64,000 bases of DNA from Paenibacillus sp. FSL M7-0420. GTDB taxonomy: Bacteria; Bacillota; Bacilli; Paenibacillales; Paenibacillaceae. How positions within the stretch are numbered: the stretch's first letter is position 1; each line of letters opens with the position of its first letter. Made by a program: the position numbers and the translations under genes. The stretch spans positions 744,001-808,000 of the forward strand of contig NZ_JBBOCJ010000001.1 of the NCBI RefSeq assembly GCF_038002345.1. Reading direction: 5' to 3'. This document shows, piece after piece, positions 7,855 through 17,800 of this stretch. Below the pieces are notes generated by a model that saw only the letters and a list, made by a program, of their open reading frames with translations, did not search any database and had not been told where the DNA came from.

Positions 7855-10281
7855 ATGATCAGAGATCAGGCCTTACAATATGCCGAGCAATACGCTGCCC
7901 AGGAGGAAGCACAGCATAATAAGGGGGATGGGCGCAGCAGTATCCATTACCCTGCGCTGTTCCTGTTCCTGGGCGATAAGGTGACCCCGGCCATCGGTCC
8001 GGTGCTGGAACGCTGCCAGCGTAAATGGGACAATGCAGGCGGCGTGATGGCACTGCATGCCGGTTCGCATAACGGCAGCGGCAGTACGCAGGAGAAGGAG
8101 GGGGTCAAGGGGCGGATCGGCAGCGGAAACAGCAGCGTCCATGAACGCGTGATGCACATGACCCTGCCGGATACGGCAGGGCGAGATCCGCGTACGGTCC
8201 GCCGTGAGCTATACCGTGAATTTCATGAGGATAGCCAGTATTTGGCCGGAATGAACCGGACGCTGCGCAGCTTAAGCAACAGCATAGCGGATTACGGACG
8301 GCTGTATTCTTCTTTTGACGTCATCCATTTGTCTGTCATTACACGGGTCGATGACCCGCAGAATGTGCTGTTGCCGGAGATCGTGCTGCTGGCCCGCGCA
8401 ATTCTCAGCCAGTCATTCAAATCGGTACAGATGGATCTGTATGCGCTGATTAACGAACGGGAGCAGGGGGATAACTTCGGCTATTCCAGCTCGGTCGGAC
8501 TGGCTTGTCTGCGTGAGCTGGACGGGATGCAGGCGGCGGATTATGCCTTAAGCGCTCCGCTGCTGGTGACGGAGGAAGGGCTGTCCATTCCGGTGACGCA
8601 TGGCCCTGCTCCGCTGTTCGACCTGGTCTATCTGCTCTCCGACAAGAACGAGCGCGGACTGATGTCCGTCCATGGCATGGACGACAATTACGAGATTATC
8701 GCCCACATCAGTCTGCTGAAGAACCGGGTCCGGCCTGCGGCCGATCAGGCCTCCGGGCACGGCGGCTACAATAATATGACGTTCAAAAGCGGCATCCGCG
8801 GCAGCACAGGCAGACAAGGCTACGCGTCTGCCGGCTTCTCGGCGGTGCGGCGGCCGAACCGCCAGATTGCGCTGGCGGTGCTGTACCATGCGCTGCATTA
8901 TCTGTCCGGGCGGCTGCGTGCAGGCCATACCCGGAGTCTGAAGGAGCGGCAGGCGATGCTTGGCCTTGGAGCGGATACCCTGCGGGACCGCGCGGCGGAA
9001 TTGCTGCCGGAGGCATCTGCTCTTGCCGAGATGACCGGGCTGATGAGCCATGGACGCCCGTCCTATTCGCAGCTGCGGATGCTCTCGCTGCGCGAGGCTG
9101 AGGAGCTGCTCTTCGGGGAAGGGGCGCAGGCTTACTTCCGCAGTAATTTTGCGGAGGTGTCTGCTCGTAGGGCTGCCGGGATTGATCCGGCCCGGGAGTG
9201 GGCCGGAGTGCTGGCTGCCGGGGAAGCAGGAGCCTCCCCGGTCACCTTCTACCAGCTGGCGGAATGGACCAGTGAGAAGACAGGTGAGGGAGGCAGCGTC
9301 CTGCAGGCCTTGCGCCAGCATATGGGCGGACTACGTTCCGCCCTGCTCTCCGGTCAGGAGGAGCTGGAGCGGCTCTATGCGGAGAGCGTGGAGCGCCAGC
9401 CGTTCCAGCGGGTGCCGCTGCTGGACAAACGGACGGTGCGCAATTTCATTCATTACCTGTTCGAGTCCGTCTACGGCAAGAAGTATGAGCTTCTGCTGCT
9501 GGAGAGCGAGCTGGCCCTCTGTCTCCGCTATGACGCTGCACTGGAGCAGCTGCATACAGACAGCAAGACCAAGGTTGCGAAGATGGAAGCGCTGGAGGAG
9601 GAGCTGCACAGTGTCGCTCTGGCCAGCATCGGCCGCAGCAAGGAGACGGTAGATCAGAATATTATGGAGTACTACCGCACGGTGACGGATGAGGTCATGA
9701 AGGACATCGAGAACCGGCGCGGGGCGGGAATCTTCTTCAGCGAGCGGTTCCTGGGCAGCCTCTCCGGGCTGCTGGTGAACGGAGGCGGTGGGGCTGTGGC
9801 CGAGCGGCTGATCGAGCTGTGCCGCCGGGAGCTGCTGACGGCGGGGCCGTTCACGCTCCCGTTCGAGGAGGAGCTGCTGCGGCGCGCCAATGTTGCAGCC
9901 GCTTACGAGAACCGGGACATCGTCTCCAAGGAGGAGCTGTTCAAGCAGCTCTACCGCAGTCTGGAGGAGGAGGCGGCAATGAATGTCCGGCTGTTCGAGT
10001 ATACGCAGGAGCACCGGCATGAGGAGAAGTACTTCTTCGGCGACAGCTCCTCCGAATTCTTGCGTTATGCCTTCAGTGCAGACGAGACCACACGCATCTA
10101 CCGGCTCGGCTTCGTGCATGAGCAGCGCCGCAGCGGCGTGGAGAAGCTGAACCTGATGGGCGGCTTCCACCTGGAGGACCTGCTCTACTACCGCAACGGT
10201 AAGGTCTATTACGAGACTTATGCCGGCAACGGATACCAGCTCCACGGTCTGGAAGAAGAGCAGCTGCCGGAGATGAGATGA
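7855..10281 (+). CDS. Tubulin-like paralogue without a G-loop, partner of the upstream GTPase
   Basis: 808 residues, starting 4 bases after the stop of the tubulin-like GTPase. I know no named family for it. Read beside its neighbour it keeps the same order of landmarks: an N-terminal hydrophobic strand (ALFLFLGD) ending in a turn, a strand plus helix LSVITR...VLLPEIVLLAR where the neighbour has VFLLTG...GAFLDIAYIVRG, then CLRELD against ALKELD, then FDLVYLLSDKNERG against FNLCHLISATNTEG. The GGTGSG loop itself is replaced by RVDDPQ. This suggests a divergent tubulin-fold protein that no longer binds GTP and pairs with the active one. The C-terminal half is helical and acidic. No signal peptide or membrane segment. 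The fold assignment is inference from my own alignment by eye. Confidence 0.8.
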   Translation: MIRDQALQYAEQYAAQEEAQHNKGDGRSSIHYPALFLFLGDKVTPAIGPVLERCQRKWDNAGGVMALHAGSHNGSGSTQEKEGVKGRIGSGNSSVHERVMHMTLPDTAGRDPRTVRRELYREFHEDSQYLAGMNRTLRSLSNSIADYGRLYSSFDVIHLSVITRVDDPQNVLLPEIVLLARAILSQSFKSVQMDLYALINEREQGDNFGYSSSVGLACLRELDGMQAADYALSAPLLVTEEGLSIPVTHGPAPLFDLVYLLSDKNERGLMSVHGMDDNYEIIAHISLLKNRVRPAADQASGHGGYNNMTFKSGIRGSTGRQGYASAGFSAVRRPNRQIALAVLYHALHYLSGRLRAGHTRSLKERQAMLGLGADTLRDRAAELLPEASALAEMTGLMSHGRPSYSQLRMLSLREAEELLFGEGAQAYFRSNFAEVSARRAAGIDPAREWAGVLAAGEAGASPVTFYQLAEWTSEKTGEGGSVLQALRQHMGGLRSALLSGQEELERLYAESVERQPFQRVPLLDKRTVRNFIHYLFESVYGKKYELLLLESELALCLRYDAALEQLHTDSKTKVAKMEALEEELHSVALASIGRSKETVDQNIMEYYRTVTDEVMKDIENRRGAGIFFSERFLGSLSGLLVNGGGGAVAERLIELCRRELLTAGPFTLPFEEELLRRANVAAAYENRDIVSKEELFKQLYRSLEEEAAMNVRLFEYTQEHRHEEKYFFGDSSSEFLRYAFSADETTRIYRLGFVHEQRRSGVEKLNLMGGFHLEDLLYYRNGKVYYETYAGNGYQLHGLEEEQLPEMR

Positions 10282-10376
10282 GTGGTGATCAGATGTGATT
10301 AGTGCTGATGAGCGGAAATGAGATTAGATGAGCGGAGTAGAGATTAGTGGAGTGTTATGACAAACTATTATTTATG

Positions 10377-10430
10377 GTCAGGCTGCTATAGCCGTTGGAT
10401 CTATAGTCCACATGAGTTCGGCGGCTGACC
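10377..10430. repeat. Hairpin-forming inverted repeat
   Basis: GGTCAGGCTGC at the left and GCGGCTGACC at the right form an imperfect stem around a loop of about 30 bases. There is no following T-run, so it is not a standard intrinsic terminator, although it lies about 100 bases after the stop of the upstream gene and directly before the tandem array. The stretch 10282-10376 holds nothing else I can name apart from short GATTAG/GATGAG repetitions. Confidence 0.4.
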
Positions 10431-10432
10431 AT

Positions 10433-11158
10433 GTGCTGCTGAAAGTAGGCCGGATGGTGGAAAGAGAGGGATAAATCCCTTTAATGCTGCTGAAAGTAGG
10501 CTGGATGGCGGAAAGAGAGGGATAAATCCCTTTAATGCTGCTGAAAGTAGGCCGGATGGCGGGAAAGAGAGGGATAAATCCCTTTGGTGCTGCTGAAAGT
10601 AGGCCGGATGGAGGAAAGAGAGGGATTAATCCCTTTAATGCTGCTGAAAGTGGACCGGATGGCGGGAAAGAGAGGGATTAATCCCTTTAATGCTGCTGAA
10701 AGTGGGCCGGATGGAGGAAAGAGAGGGATAAATCCCTTTAATGCTGCTGAAAGTAGGCCGGATGGAGGAAAGAGAGGGATAAATCCCTTTAATGCTGCTG
10801 AAAGTGGACCGGATGGCGGGAAAGAGAGGGATAAATCCCTTTAATGCTGCTGAAAGTGGGCCGGATGGCGGGAAAGAGAGGGATAAATCCCTTTGGTGCT
10901 GCTGAAAGTGGACCGGATGGCGGGAAAGAGAGGGATAAATCCCTCTGATGCTGCTGAAAGTGGGCCGGATGGCTGGAAAAAGAGGGATAAATCCCTTTAA
11001 TGCTGCTGAAAGCGGGCCGGATGGAGGAAAGAGAGGGATAAATCCCTTTGGTGCTGCTGAAAGTGGGCCAGATGGCGGAAAGAGAGGGATAAATCCCTTT
11101 AATGCTGCTGAAAGTGGGCCGGATGGCGGGAATGAGAGGGATAAATCCCTTTGATGCT
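10433..11158. repeat. Tandem array, 14 units of 51-52 bp, each with GGGATAAATCCC
   Basis: The core GGGAT-AA-ATCCC (sometimes GGGATTAATCCC) recurs at 10468, 10519, 10571, 10622, 10674, 10725, 10776, 10828, 10880, 10932, 10984, 11035, 11086 and 11138. The steps are 51 or 52 bases. The unit also carries TGCTGCTGAAAGTGGGCCGGATGG followed by GCGGGAAAGAGA or GAGGAAAGAGA; the one-base step difference comes from this last part. Because units of 51 and 52 alternate, no reading frame is kept, so the open frames seen here are by-products of repetition. Each unit contains a palindrome that repeats on nearly the same face of the helix. It separates the tubulin-like pair from the second vWA gene. Confidence 0.95.
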
Positions 11159-11169
11159 GACGAGTGTCA

Positions 11170-11440
11170 GTAATAGTGCACCTGATTTCAGCGAACGTGT
11201 GCCGAACCACCAAATGAGGAGCATTAGTGCACCTGATTTCACCGAACGTGTGCAAAACCACCAAATGAGGAGCATTAGTGCACCTGATTTCTCACGAACG
11301 TGTGCCGAACCACCAAATGAGGAGCATTAGTGCACCTGATTTCACCGAAAGTATGCCGAACTACCAAATGAAGAGCACTAGTGCACCTGATTTCAGCGAA
11401 CGTGTGCCGAACCACCAAATGAGGAGCACTAATGCACCTG
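11170..11440. repeat. Second tandem array, 6 units of 51-52 bp with different sequence
   Basis: The element GTGCACCTGATTTC recurs at 11176, 11227, 11278, 11330 and 11381, with a degenerate copy at 11432, giving steps of 51, 51, 52, 51 and 51. The unit also contains CGAACGTGTGCCGAACCACC and AAATGAGGAGCATTA. Its sequence is unrelated to the array just upstream, yet the period is the same. GTGCAC is itself a 6-base palindrome. The following stretch to 11637 is GC-rich with GGGTCCCGGTCCCGG and contains the ribosome site of the next gene but no other gene. Confidence 0.93.
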
Positions 11441-11637
11441 ATTACTGGGGGCGGCCGAAAATCCGAGGGTACACCATAATAATGCCCAGGCTCCGGGTCC
11501 CGGTCCCGGACCTGGGTGCGGGCCTAACCAAACAGGCTTCGTAGGACAATTCTCATTCATTCCACTGCCGGATGTGCAATAGAATGGAATGGGGAAGCGT
11601 GTGATGATCAAGCTTTTCCCGGAAAGGATGAAATGCA

Positions 11638-12909
11638 ATGCAGCGAAAAATCAATCTGCTCCTGCTGCTGTTCAGTCTGCTCGGCGCGGGTGTAGCGTTT
11701 GTGCTCGGTGAGCTGCTGCTGGACCGCAGGCCGTATGATTTACCTCAGATGGTGTTGGTCGGCATTTATTTTGCCATTGTGGCCTTATGTGTTGGAATAG
11801 GCGCTCTGGTCGCAGAGACGATCTCACCGAGGCTGAACGGACAGTCCTGGAAGCTGCGTTATCTGGGCACCTCGTGGAAAATGTTCCCGCTCATGGTCGT
11901 GCTGCTGCTTGGTGTGGGCACGCTGACTGAGTTCGTGTACGAGTTGAACTTCGGCGGCAGCAAGCCGGTGAAGAATGTCGTCATGGTGATCGATGATTCC
12001 GGCAGCATGATGCAGAGCGATCCGTCAGACCGGCGTTACGCGGCGGCCAAGAATCTGGTGCAGCAGCTCAAAAAAGACAACAAAGTCGCCGTAGTCACCT
12101 TCAGCAATGAGGCTTCCGTCGTCCAGCCGCTGCTCCCGCTCTCCAAAGCGGCGAACCGCGAGAAGGTCATGGAGGTCATCAGCAGCCTGAAGACCACTGA
12201 AGGCGGAACGAATATCAGCGGCGCGCTGGCCGAAGCGATGAAGGTGATTCATGAAGACGGCGCGGACCGCGGGGCGATGGTTATTCTGTTATCCGACGGC
12301 GTCAGCCAGTTCAATACCGCAACGGAGCTGACAGACTATGTGGCGCGGGGAATTAAAGTAAATACAATCGGGCTGGCTCTGGATGATCCGTCCGGCGCAA
12401 GTCTGCTCCAGAATATCGCCAGCGGCACCGGCGGACAGTATTATGATGTGGCCGATGCGAACCGGCTGGGCGATGTATTCCAGCAGATTTATGACCGTCT
12501 GGGCGACCGGACACTGCTGACCGAGCGCAGCGACCAGACGGCGGACAGCCCTTATTATGCTGTGGTGCGTGTGCTGGCCTTGATGCTGCTCGGCACGGCG
12601 CTGGGTCTGGGCCTTGGCATTGTGTTCGATAACCGCCATCTGGCCCGGAGCTTCAGTATCGGGGGTGCGGTATCGGGACTTGTGGCGGGGCTGATTCTGG
12701 AATCCGGCCTGAACGGCGACACGCTCTGGGACCCTATGACCCGGCTGCTGGCGCTGCTCGTTCTGGCGGCTATTCTCACCTTGTTCACATATATCGTGCC
12801 TGTAGGGGAAGGGCGCCTGTCGCGCCGGGGAAGAGCTGCCGGAGCTGGTAATGCGCCTGCGGACAGTATTCATTCACCCCGCCGTAACCGCGGCAGTAAA
12901 GGGTTCTAA
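11638..12909 (+). CDS. Multi-pass membrane vWA-domain protein
   Basis: 423 residues. Three hydrophobic segments lie at about 6-27, 37-60 and 82-99, then a vWA domain at about 112-290 with the MIDAS motif D119-x-S121-x-S123, and at the C-terminus four further hydrophobic segments between about 315 and 385 before a basic tail. The vWA domain therefore sits in a loop between membrane parts. The upstream site is GGAAAGGA. Unlike the first vWA protein of this locus it has no cleavable signal peptide. It is followed within 30 bases by the small beta-rich gene, and the next four genes are closely packed, so they form one operon. A likely membrane receptor or platform for the GTPase and GAP1 proteins, inferred from context. 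Confidence 0.85.
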   Translation: MQRKINLLLLLFSLLGAGVAFVLGELLLDRRPYDLPQMVLVGIYFAIVALCVGIGALVAETISPRLNGQSWKLRYLGTSWKMFPLMVVLLLGVGTLTEFVYELNFGGSKPVKNVVMVIDDSGSMMQSDPSDRRYAAAKNLVQQLKKDNKVAVVTFSNEASVVQPLLPLSKAANREKVMEVISSLKTTEGGTNISGALAEAMKVIHEDGADRGAMVILLSDGVSQFNTATELTDYVARGIKVNTIGLALDDPSGASLLQNIASGTGGQYYDVADANRLGDVFQQIYDRLGDRTLLTERSDQTADSPYYAVVRVLALMLLGTALGLGLGIVFDNRHLARSFSIGGAVSGLVAGLILESGLNGDTLWDPMTRLLALLVLAAILTLFTYIVPVGEGRLSRRGRAAGAGNAPADSIHSPRRNRGSKGF

Positions 12910-12936
12910 AGCATGCAGGGAAAGGGGCAGGTTGCC

Positions 12937-13572
12937 ATGAAGTACGCCGAGGCAGACGCTGGAGCACCGGTAATTACCGAAGTTGTATCCAGAGTGGAGG
13001 ACCGGTTCTGTACGCTGCGCTGGCGCTGGCCGGACGGTGTACAGGCGGTATATATTCATAAGGCCTCTGCGGAGGCACCGGACAGTCATGAGCATCCGCC
13101 TCCGGGCATGAAGCTCTATACGCGTGAAGAGTACAAAGCGAATAACGGGTACCGGGACCGGCTGGACGAGATCGGGATGGTGGCTTATACCATTTACGTG
13201 CGGCTTAGCGGGAATGGGGAGACGCTGCTGGTCCGCCAGCAGGATGGCGGTAACCGGGTGCTTGTCAGCGCGGGCAAAGCGAGGATCTACTACGCGGTCC
13301 AGCACAAAAAAGGGTTATTCAGCAAGCTGAAAACCGTGCAGATGACGATTACTGCCGAGGTGCCGGTGCCGAAGGAAGTGCTCTGCTACGTCAAAAAGCG
13401 GGATGCGCATCCATCCTCCAAGGAGGACGGTGCAAGGTTCCCGTTCGTCCAGGACTTCGCTCCCGGGCGCAACCAGCTCCCGCCGATTGAGGTCGGCAAG
13501 GACGACTTTATCCGTATTTTTTTCACCGATGGGCCTAAATACGGGGCGTATTATGAGCTGGTACCCGAGTGA
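12937..13572 (+). CDS. Small beta-rich protein of the GTPase locus, unknown
   Basis: 211 residues from the ATG at 12937; that start is preferred over the in-frame ATG at 12913 because GGAAAGGGG lies about 9 bases upstream of it. The opening third (ITEV...LRWRWPDGV..VYIHK) has the strand pattern of an Fn3/immunoglobulin-like sandwich, and the rest alternates short strands with charged loops. No signal peptide, no membrane helix and no catalytic motif. I do not recognise a family. It sits between the membrane vWA protein and the zinc-ribbon GTPase, 27 and 47 bases away, so it is almost certainly co-transcribed and a likely adaptor in the same complex. Confidence 0.78.
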   Translation: MKYAEADAGAPVITEVVSRVEDRFCTLRWRWPDGVQAVYIHKASAEAPDSHEHPPPGMKLYTREEYKANNGYRDRLDEIGMVAYTIYVRLSGNGETLLVRQQDGGNRVLVSAGKARIYYAVQHKKGLFSKLKTVQMTITAEVPVPKEVLCYVKKRDAHPSSKEDGARFPFVQDFAPGRNQLPPIEVGKDDFIRIFFTDGPKYGAYYELVPE

Positions 13573-13619
13573 GCGGGAGCAGCATACCGGGTGCTGACAC
13601 ACCCTGAGGAGGATGAGAG

Positions 13620-14882
13620 ATGTCTTTTTTTAGCCGTTTCATGAAGAAGAATCAGCCTGCAGCGAGGCCGCTGTATTACGATATTGTCTGCCCGTTCTGC
13701 TTCACGCGCTTTGAGCCGGAGGAAGTGGTGTTCCGGGCCATGCACAGCCGTGAGGATGATGAGAATTATGCGCTCGGTGAGGATGATCTGCTGAATAAAT
13801 ACCGGGAGCGCTTCGGCCTCGATACGGTGGATGATATGGAGGCGGTTCTGCATCCGGCGGATATCCCGGAGGAGTACCATCATTATACAGACAACGTGTT
13901 GACCGGGCTCACCGACCGCTATGGGGTGATGACCCGCAGACGGCTCTGTCCGTCCTGCCATAACGAGCTGCCTGTAACGGCCGGCAAGGTGCCTAGCAAT
14001 ATTATCTCGATTATCGGGGCTTCCCAGGTCGGGAAGTCTGTCTATATGACCTCGCTGATCCATACGCTCCAGCATACAACGGCAGGGCATTTCGACGCAG
14101 CCTGTATGCCGCTGAATGCCGAGATCAGCCGCAAATTCCGCACCCTGTATGAGGAGCCGCTGTTCGAGCGGGGGGATCTGCTGGCGTCTACCCAGAAGGA
14201 GAAGATGCAGGAGCCGTTTATTTTCCAGTTCGTGTTCAAGGATGAGTCCAAGCCCCCGCTGACGCTGGTGTTCTTCGATGTGGCCGGTGAAGGAATGGTC
14301 GATCAGGATTATCTGGGCCTGCACGGCCAGCATATCAAGAACTCCGCAGGGATTCTGTTCATGGTCGATCCGCTGCAGATCCGTTCGGTCCGGGAGAAGA
14401 TCCGCATTAACTTCGGTGACCGTCCGGGGGAGTGGGTATCGCAGTATGATGAGCCGCGTGATGTGGTGCTGACCATGTTCGGTGATTTCATCGCCTATCA
14501 GGAGAAGAGCAAGACCGAGATTCCGACCGCAGTCGTCCTGGCCAAAAGCGATATGCTCCACTCCCTCAAGGATGAGGATGGCGACTATATCAAGTCGAAC
14601 AGCAATGTGTTCAACAACTATGTGCACCGCAAAACGCTGAACCTGGACGAGTTCCACAACATCGACGGTGAAATCCGGCGCTTCATTGAGAAGGTGGACC
14701 GTCCGTTCAAGGATACGATGGATGTGTATTTTGCGAATACCGGGTACTTCGCCGTGTCTGCGCTGGGCAGCAATCCGGTCAATCAGAAGGTGGAAGGCGT
14801 AGTCAGCCCGATCCGGGTGGATGAGCCGTTCATCTGGCTGCTGCACAAGCTGAATTATATTGAGGGGAGCGACGGGCCGTGA
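13620..14882 (+). CDS. Zinc-ribbon P-loop GTPase, DO-GTPase2 type
   Basis: 420 residues, start preceded by GAGGAGG. A zinc-binding pair CPFC (24-27) and CPSC (110-113) brackets a helical insert. Right after it comes a strand and Walker A loop GASQVGKS (133-140), then DVAG at 220-223 in the place of the DxxG switch, and AKSD at 308-311 in the place of the N/TKxD base-recognition motif. This arrangement is that of the Double-GTPase 2 family that Aravind and colleagues described beside GAP1 proteins. The protein is cytosolic. Its TGA stop overlaps the GTG start of the GAP1 gene by 4 bases, so the two products are made together. Expected to be the GTP-driven switch of the system. Confidence 0.85.
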   Translation: MSFFSRFMKKNQPAARPLYYDIVCPFCFTRFEPEEVVFRAMHSREDDENYALGEDDLLNKYRERFGLDTVDDMEAVLHPADIPEEYHHYTDNVLTGLTDRYGVMTRRRLCPSCHNELPVTAGKVPSNIISIIGASQVGKSVYMTSLIHTLQHTTAGHFDAACMPLNAEISRKFRTLYEEPLFERGDLLASTQKEKMQEPFIFQFVFKDESKPPLTLVFFDVAGEGMVDQDYLGLHGQHIKNSAGILFMVDPLQIRSVREKIRINFGDRPGEWVSQYDEPRDVVLTMFGDFIAYQEKSKTEIPTAVVLAKSDMLHSLKDEDGDYIKSNSNVFNNYVHRKTLNLDEFHNIDGEIRRFIEKVDRPFKDTMDVYFANTGYFAVSALGSNPVNQKVEGVVSPIRVDEPFIWLLHKLNYIEGSDGP

Positions 14883-17800
14883 ACAGATTGTCAGGGTCCA
14901 TGATCACCCAGCAGATGTATACCCGCGAGCGCCGTGGCGTATACCGGTCTACAGAGGGCTTCGATACGGTAGCGAAATCGGAGAGTCTCGACAATAATTT
15001 TGTCAAAAAAATTCTGCATCCCTTCTGCCTCTACGATGCCCCGGCTGAGCTTACGGCACGCGGCGAGAAGGATGAGGAGCTGTATCCTGCTGCGCTGCAT
15101 CTGTTCCATACGGAGAGCAACGAGACAGTGATTGGAGAGAGCCGGTATCTGGCGGCGGATTTCACGGGGCAGCGGAGCGCTTTTTTTGCCCATAATTTCG
15201 TGGTGCCGCCTATCCGCTCCGAAGAGATTGTCGAGGGGTACGGGGACTGGCTGCATGCGGGGTTTGCCCGGAGCTATGAAGGGGAGCCTGGCGGGACACT
15301 GCCTGAACTGGATTCGATTCCCGTGGCAACCCGTCCGCTGGACGAGCCGTCAGACCCGCGCAGCGTGCTGTCCGGTCTAGGCTTCACAGAAGATCTGTTC
15401 AAAGCCCTGCTGCAGGCGGTGATGCTGTCCGTAGCCGGGAAGAAGAAAATCTATGTAGCGCTGGATGTGCCGATCAGTGAGTTGTCGCAGCGTGCGGCCC
15501 GGCTGACGGAGGTCATCTTCGCTGCGCTGCCGTATGACTTCCGCCGCAGGCTGGGAGTGATCACGTATGCCAAGGAGCCGCAGAGCCGCAAATATATTCA
15601 CCTGACCTTCGTGGAGAAGGGCTCTCTGCGTCCGGGTGACCGGAATATCGAGAAGGATTATATCTTCGATCTGGCAGGCGCAAGGTTCCTGAATACCGAC
15701 TTCGGCGAGTCGCGGCAGATCTATGCCGATTTGGCCTGGAAGACGCTGGTGGAGAAGGGCGCAAGCCTCCGTGATTTCGCTAAATTTGCCGACAGCCTGC
15801 TGCTCGGGGAGAGTGCGGACCGCAAGCTGTCGCTGGCGCTCTACAATGAGCTGGCGGTCTTTTATGAAATTGAGCAAGGCAACGAAGCCTTATATACAGA
15901 TAACAAGAACGCTATACTTGGCGGCCTGCTGTCTTATCTGAAGCCGGAGGGGAAGCTGGACTCGCGGGTACGGCTGAATGATATGTTCCTGGAGCGGTTC
16001 GACCGCGAATATGATCTGATCCGCAAGAAGGGGATTCCGTCAACGGAGATCCTGGAACAGTTCAAGGCGTATTACGCGCTGCCGGGCCATAATTACCGGG
16101 TGAAGATCGTCGATTACTTCATCAACGGGATGCTGAACTGCCAGTCCGGGGGCCGGGAGGATGTGCTGGCGGCGGCTTACGGGATTATTGAGAGCGATGC
16201 GGAGCTTAGTGAGGCGTTCTTCAAAAAAGTGCTGTCCCAATCTCTCTTCCGCAGAGCGCTGTTCGAGCCTTATCTGGAATCCCGGCTGGCGGCCGCTGCC
16301 GGAACGGCGGATATCCTCCGCCTCGTGGGCCACTTTGGCCGGAGTCTTCCGGAGGTGCTTCAGCAGGCAGCGGTACGGGATACCTTCAAGGAATATCTGC
16401 TGGAGAAGCTGCAGCGGGAATCTGATCCGGTAGCGGCGGTAACGGCTGTTCATGAAGCGGTCCAGCAGGCGGAGAAGCAGCGCCGCAGAGGCGGCGTATA
16501 CCCGGAGGCCTTGTCCGTTATGGAGGAGCTCGGCACGGTTGCCGACCGCTTCCTGCTGAACCGGCTCTCGCTGGACGAGCTGACGATGGAGCAGCTGCTG
16601 GAGATCTCGTTCCTGCGTTACCGGGATACGGCAGACTGGCAGCCGCCGCTCGATGCGATTGCGAAGCGCAAAGCGAATGCGCTGCGTGCAGCCTACCGCT
16701 GGTTCGGGGAGGAGTCGCCGGACGAGGAGATTTTTGCCGGACTGACGCCGCGTGAGCTGGACGATGTACAGCTGCTCGGCGCGCGGTGGCTGAAGGAAGC
16801 GCGGAGTCTTGAGCCGTTCGACCGGCTGCCGCTGGCCTTCTATCACAGCAGTGAACGTGAAGGCGGGCCGCTGGATTATGATGCGCTGCTGGATCTGGTG
16901 GTCCGCAAGGCGGGCAATGACAAGGAGACGGTGTACCGGTTCCTGGATTGGTCGCAGCATAGCTGGCTGTTCGCAAGCTCTGGCAAGAAGCTGTGGCCGA
17001 ATTACAAGCGGGCCGTGCTGAGATACTTCCTGAAGAGCGACCGCGAGGCATTCAAGAACCGTGAATTCCGCAAAACCCATCTCGACACAGCAACGCCTGC
17101 CATGCAGACTGTCTACAATGAAGCCCGCGCCCAGCTGGCTTCGCCGCTGGCGCGGTGGGTCAGCCGCAGCCGATTTCAAATCCTGATCTCAGGGAGCATC
17201 CTCGGGATCATTCTGATTGCGGCGGTTATCCTGCTGAGTCAGCTTGGGGGACGCGGCAAGGATACAGCCGCGCCGGTGGCCAGCCCCAGCCCGCTTCCGG
17301 CAGTGACCGGAGGGGCCGCTGTAGCGGCCCCGGTCTCTGTCCGGCTTATCGGCGGTGATGCAGGAACCGGCGGGGATAGTGGCGGAGATGCAGGAACTGG
17401 TGGGAATAATGGCGGTGATGCAGGGACCGGCGGGAACAGTGGCGGAGATGCGGGAAGCGGAGGAGCAGGCAAGAGCAACAGCAGTAAGCTGGTGTTCAGC
17501 TTCACTGATGCGGCGGAATGCTCCGCCTTCAAGCCGGAGCGGATCAAGGTGGAGTCCGCCAGCGGCGTTACGGACTACGAGGTTAAGGCAACGGTTAGCA
17601 GTTGCCAGGTTGAAGCAGGCGCCGGAGTAGACGGCGGTGCGAAGAGTGAGGCAGGAGCCGGAGTGGACGGCGGTGCGAAGAGTGAAGCAGGCGCCGGAGT
17701 AGACGGCGATGCGGACAGTGAAGCCACCGCCCCTCCAGCGGCGGCGGGGACTCCTCCGTCACGCGTATACGAGGTGACGGTGGAGCTTTCAGCAGGCGCG

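Noticed and set aside
10584..11264. Open frames of 68-209 residues with repeated NPFNAAESGPDGGK-like sequence on both strands
   Set aside because: They come from the tandem array; units of 51 and 52 bases break the frame, there is no ribosome site, and both strands are open alike.
10433..11440. CRISPR array
   Set aside because: There are no unique spacers; the whole 51-52 base unit repeats, and no cas gene is in the window.
13551..14846. Minus-strand open frame of 431 residues
   Set aside because: Opposite the zinc-ribbon GTPase gene with its intact Walker A; no start signal or domain.
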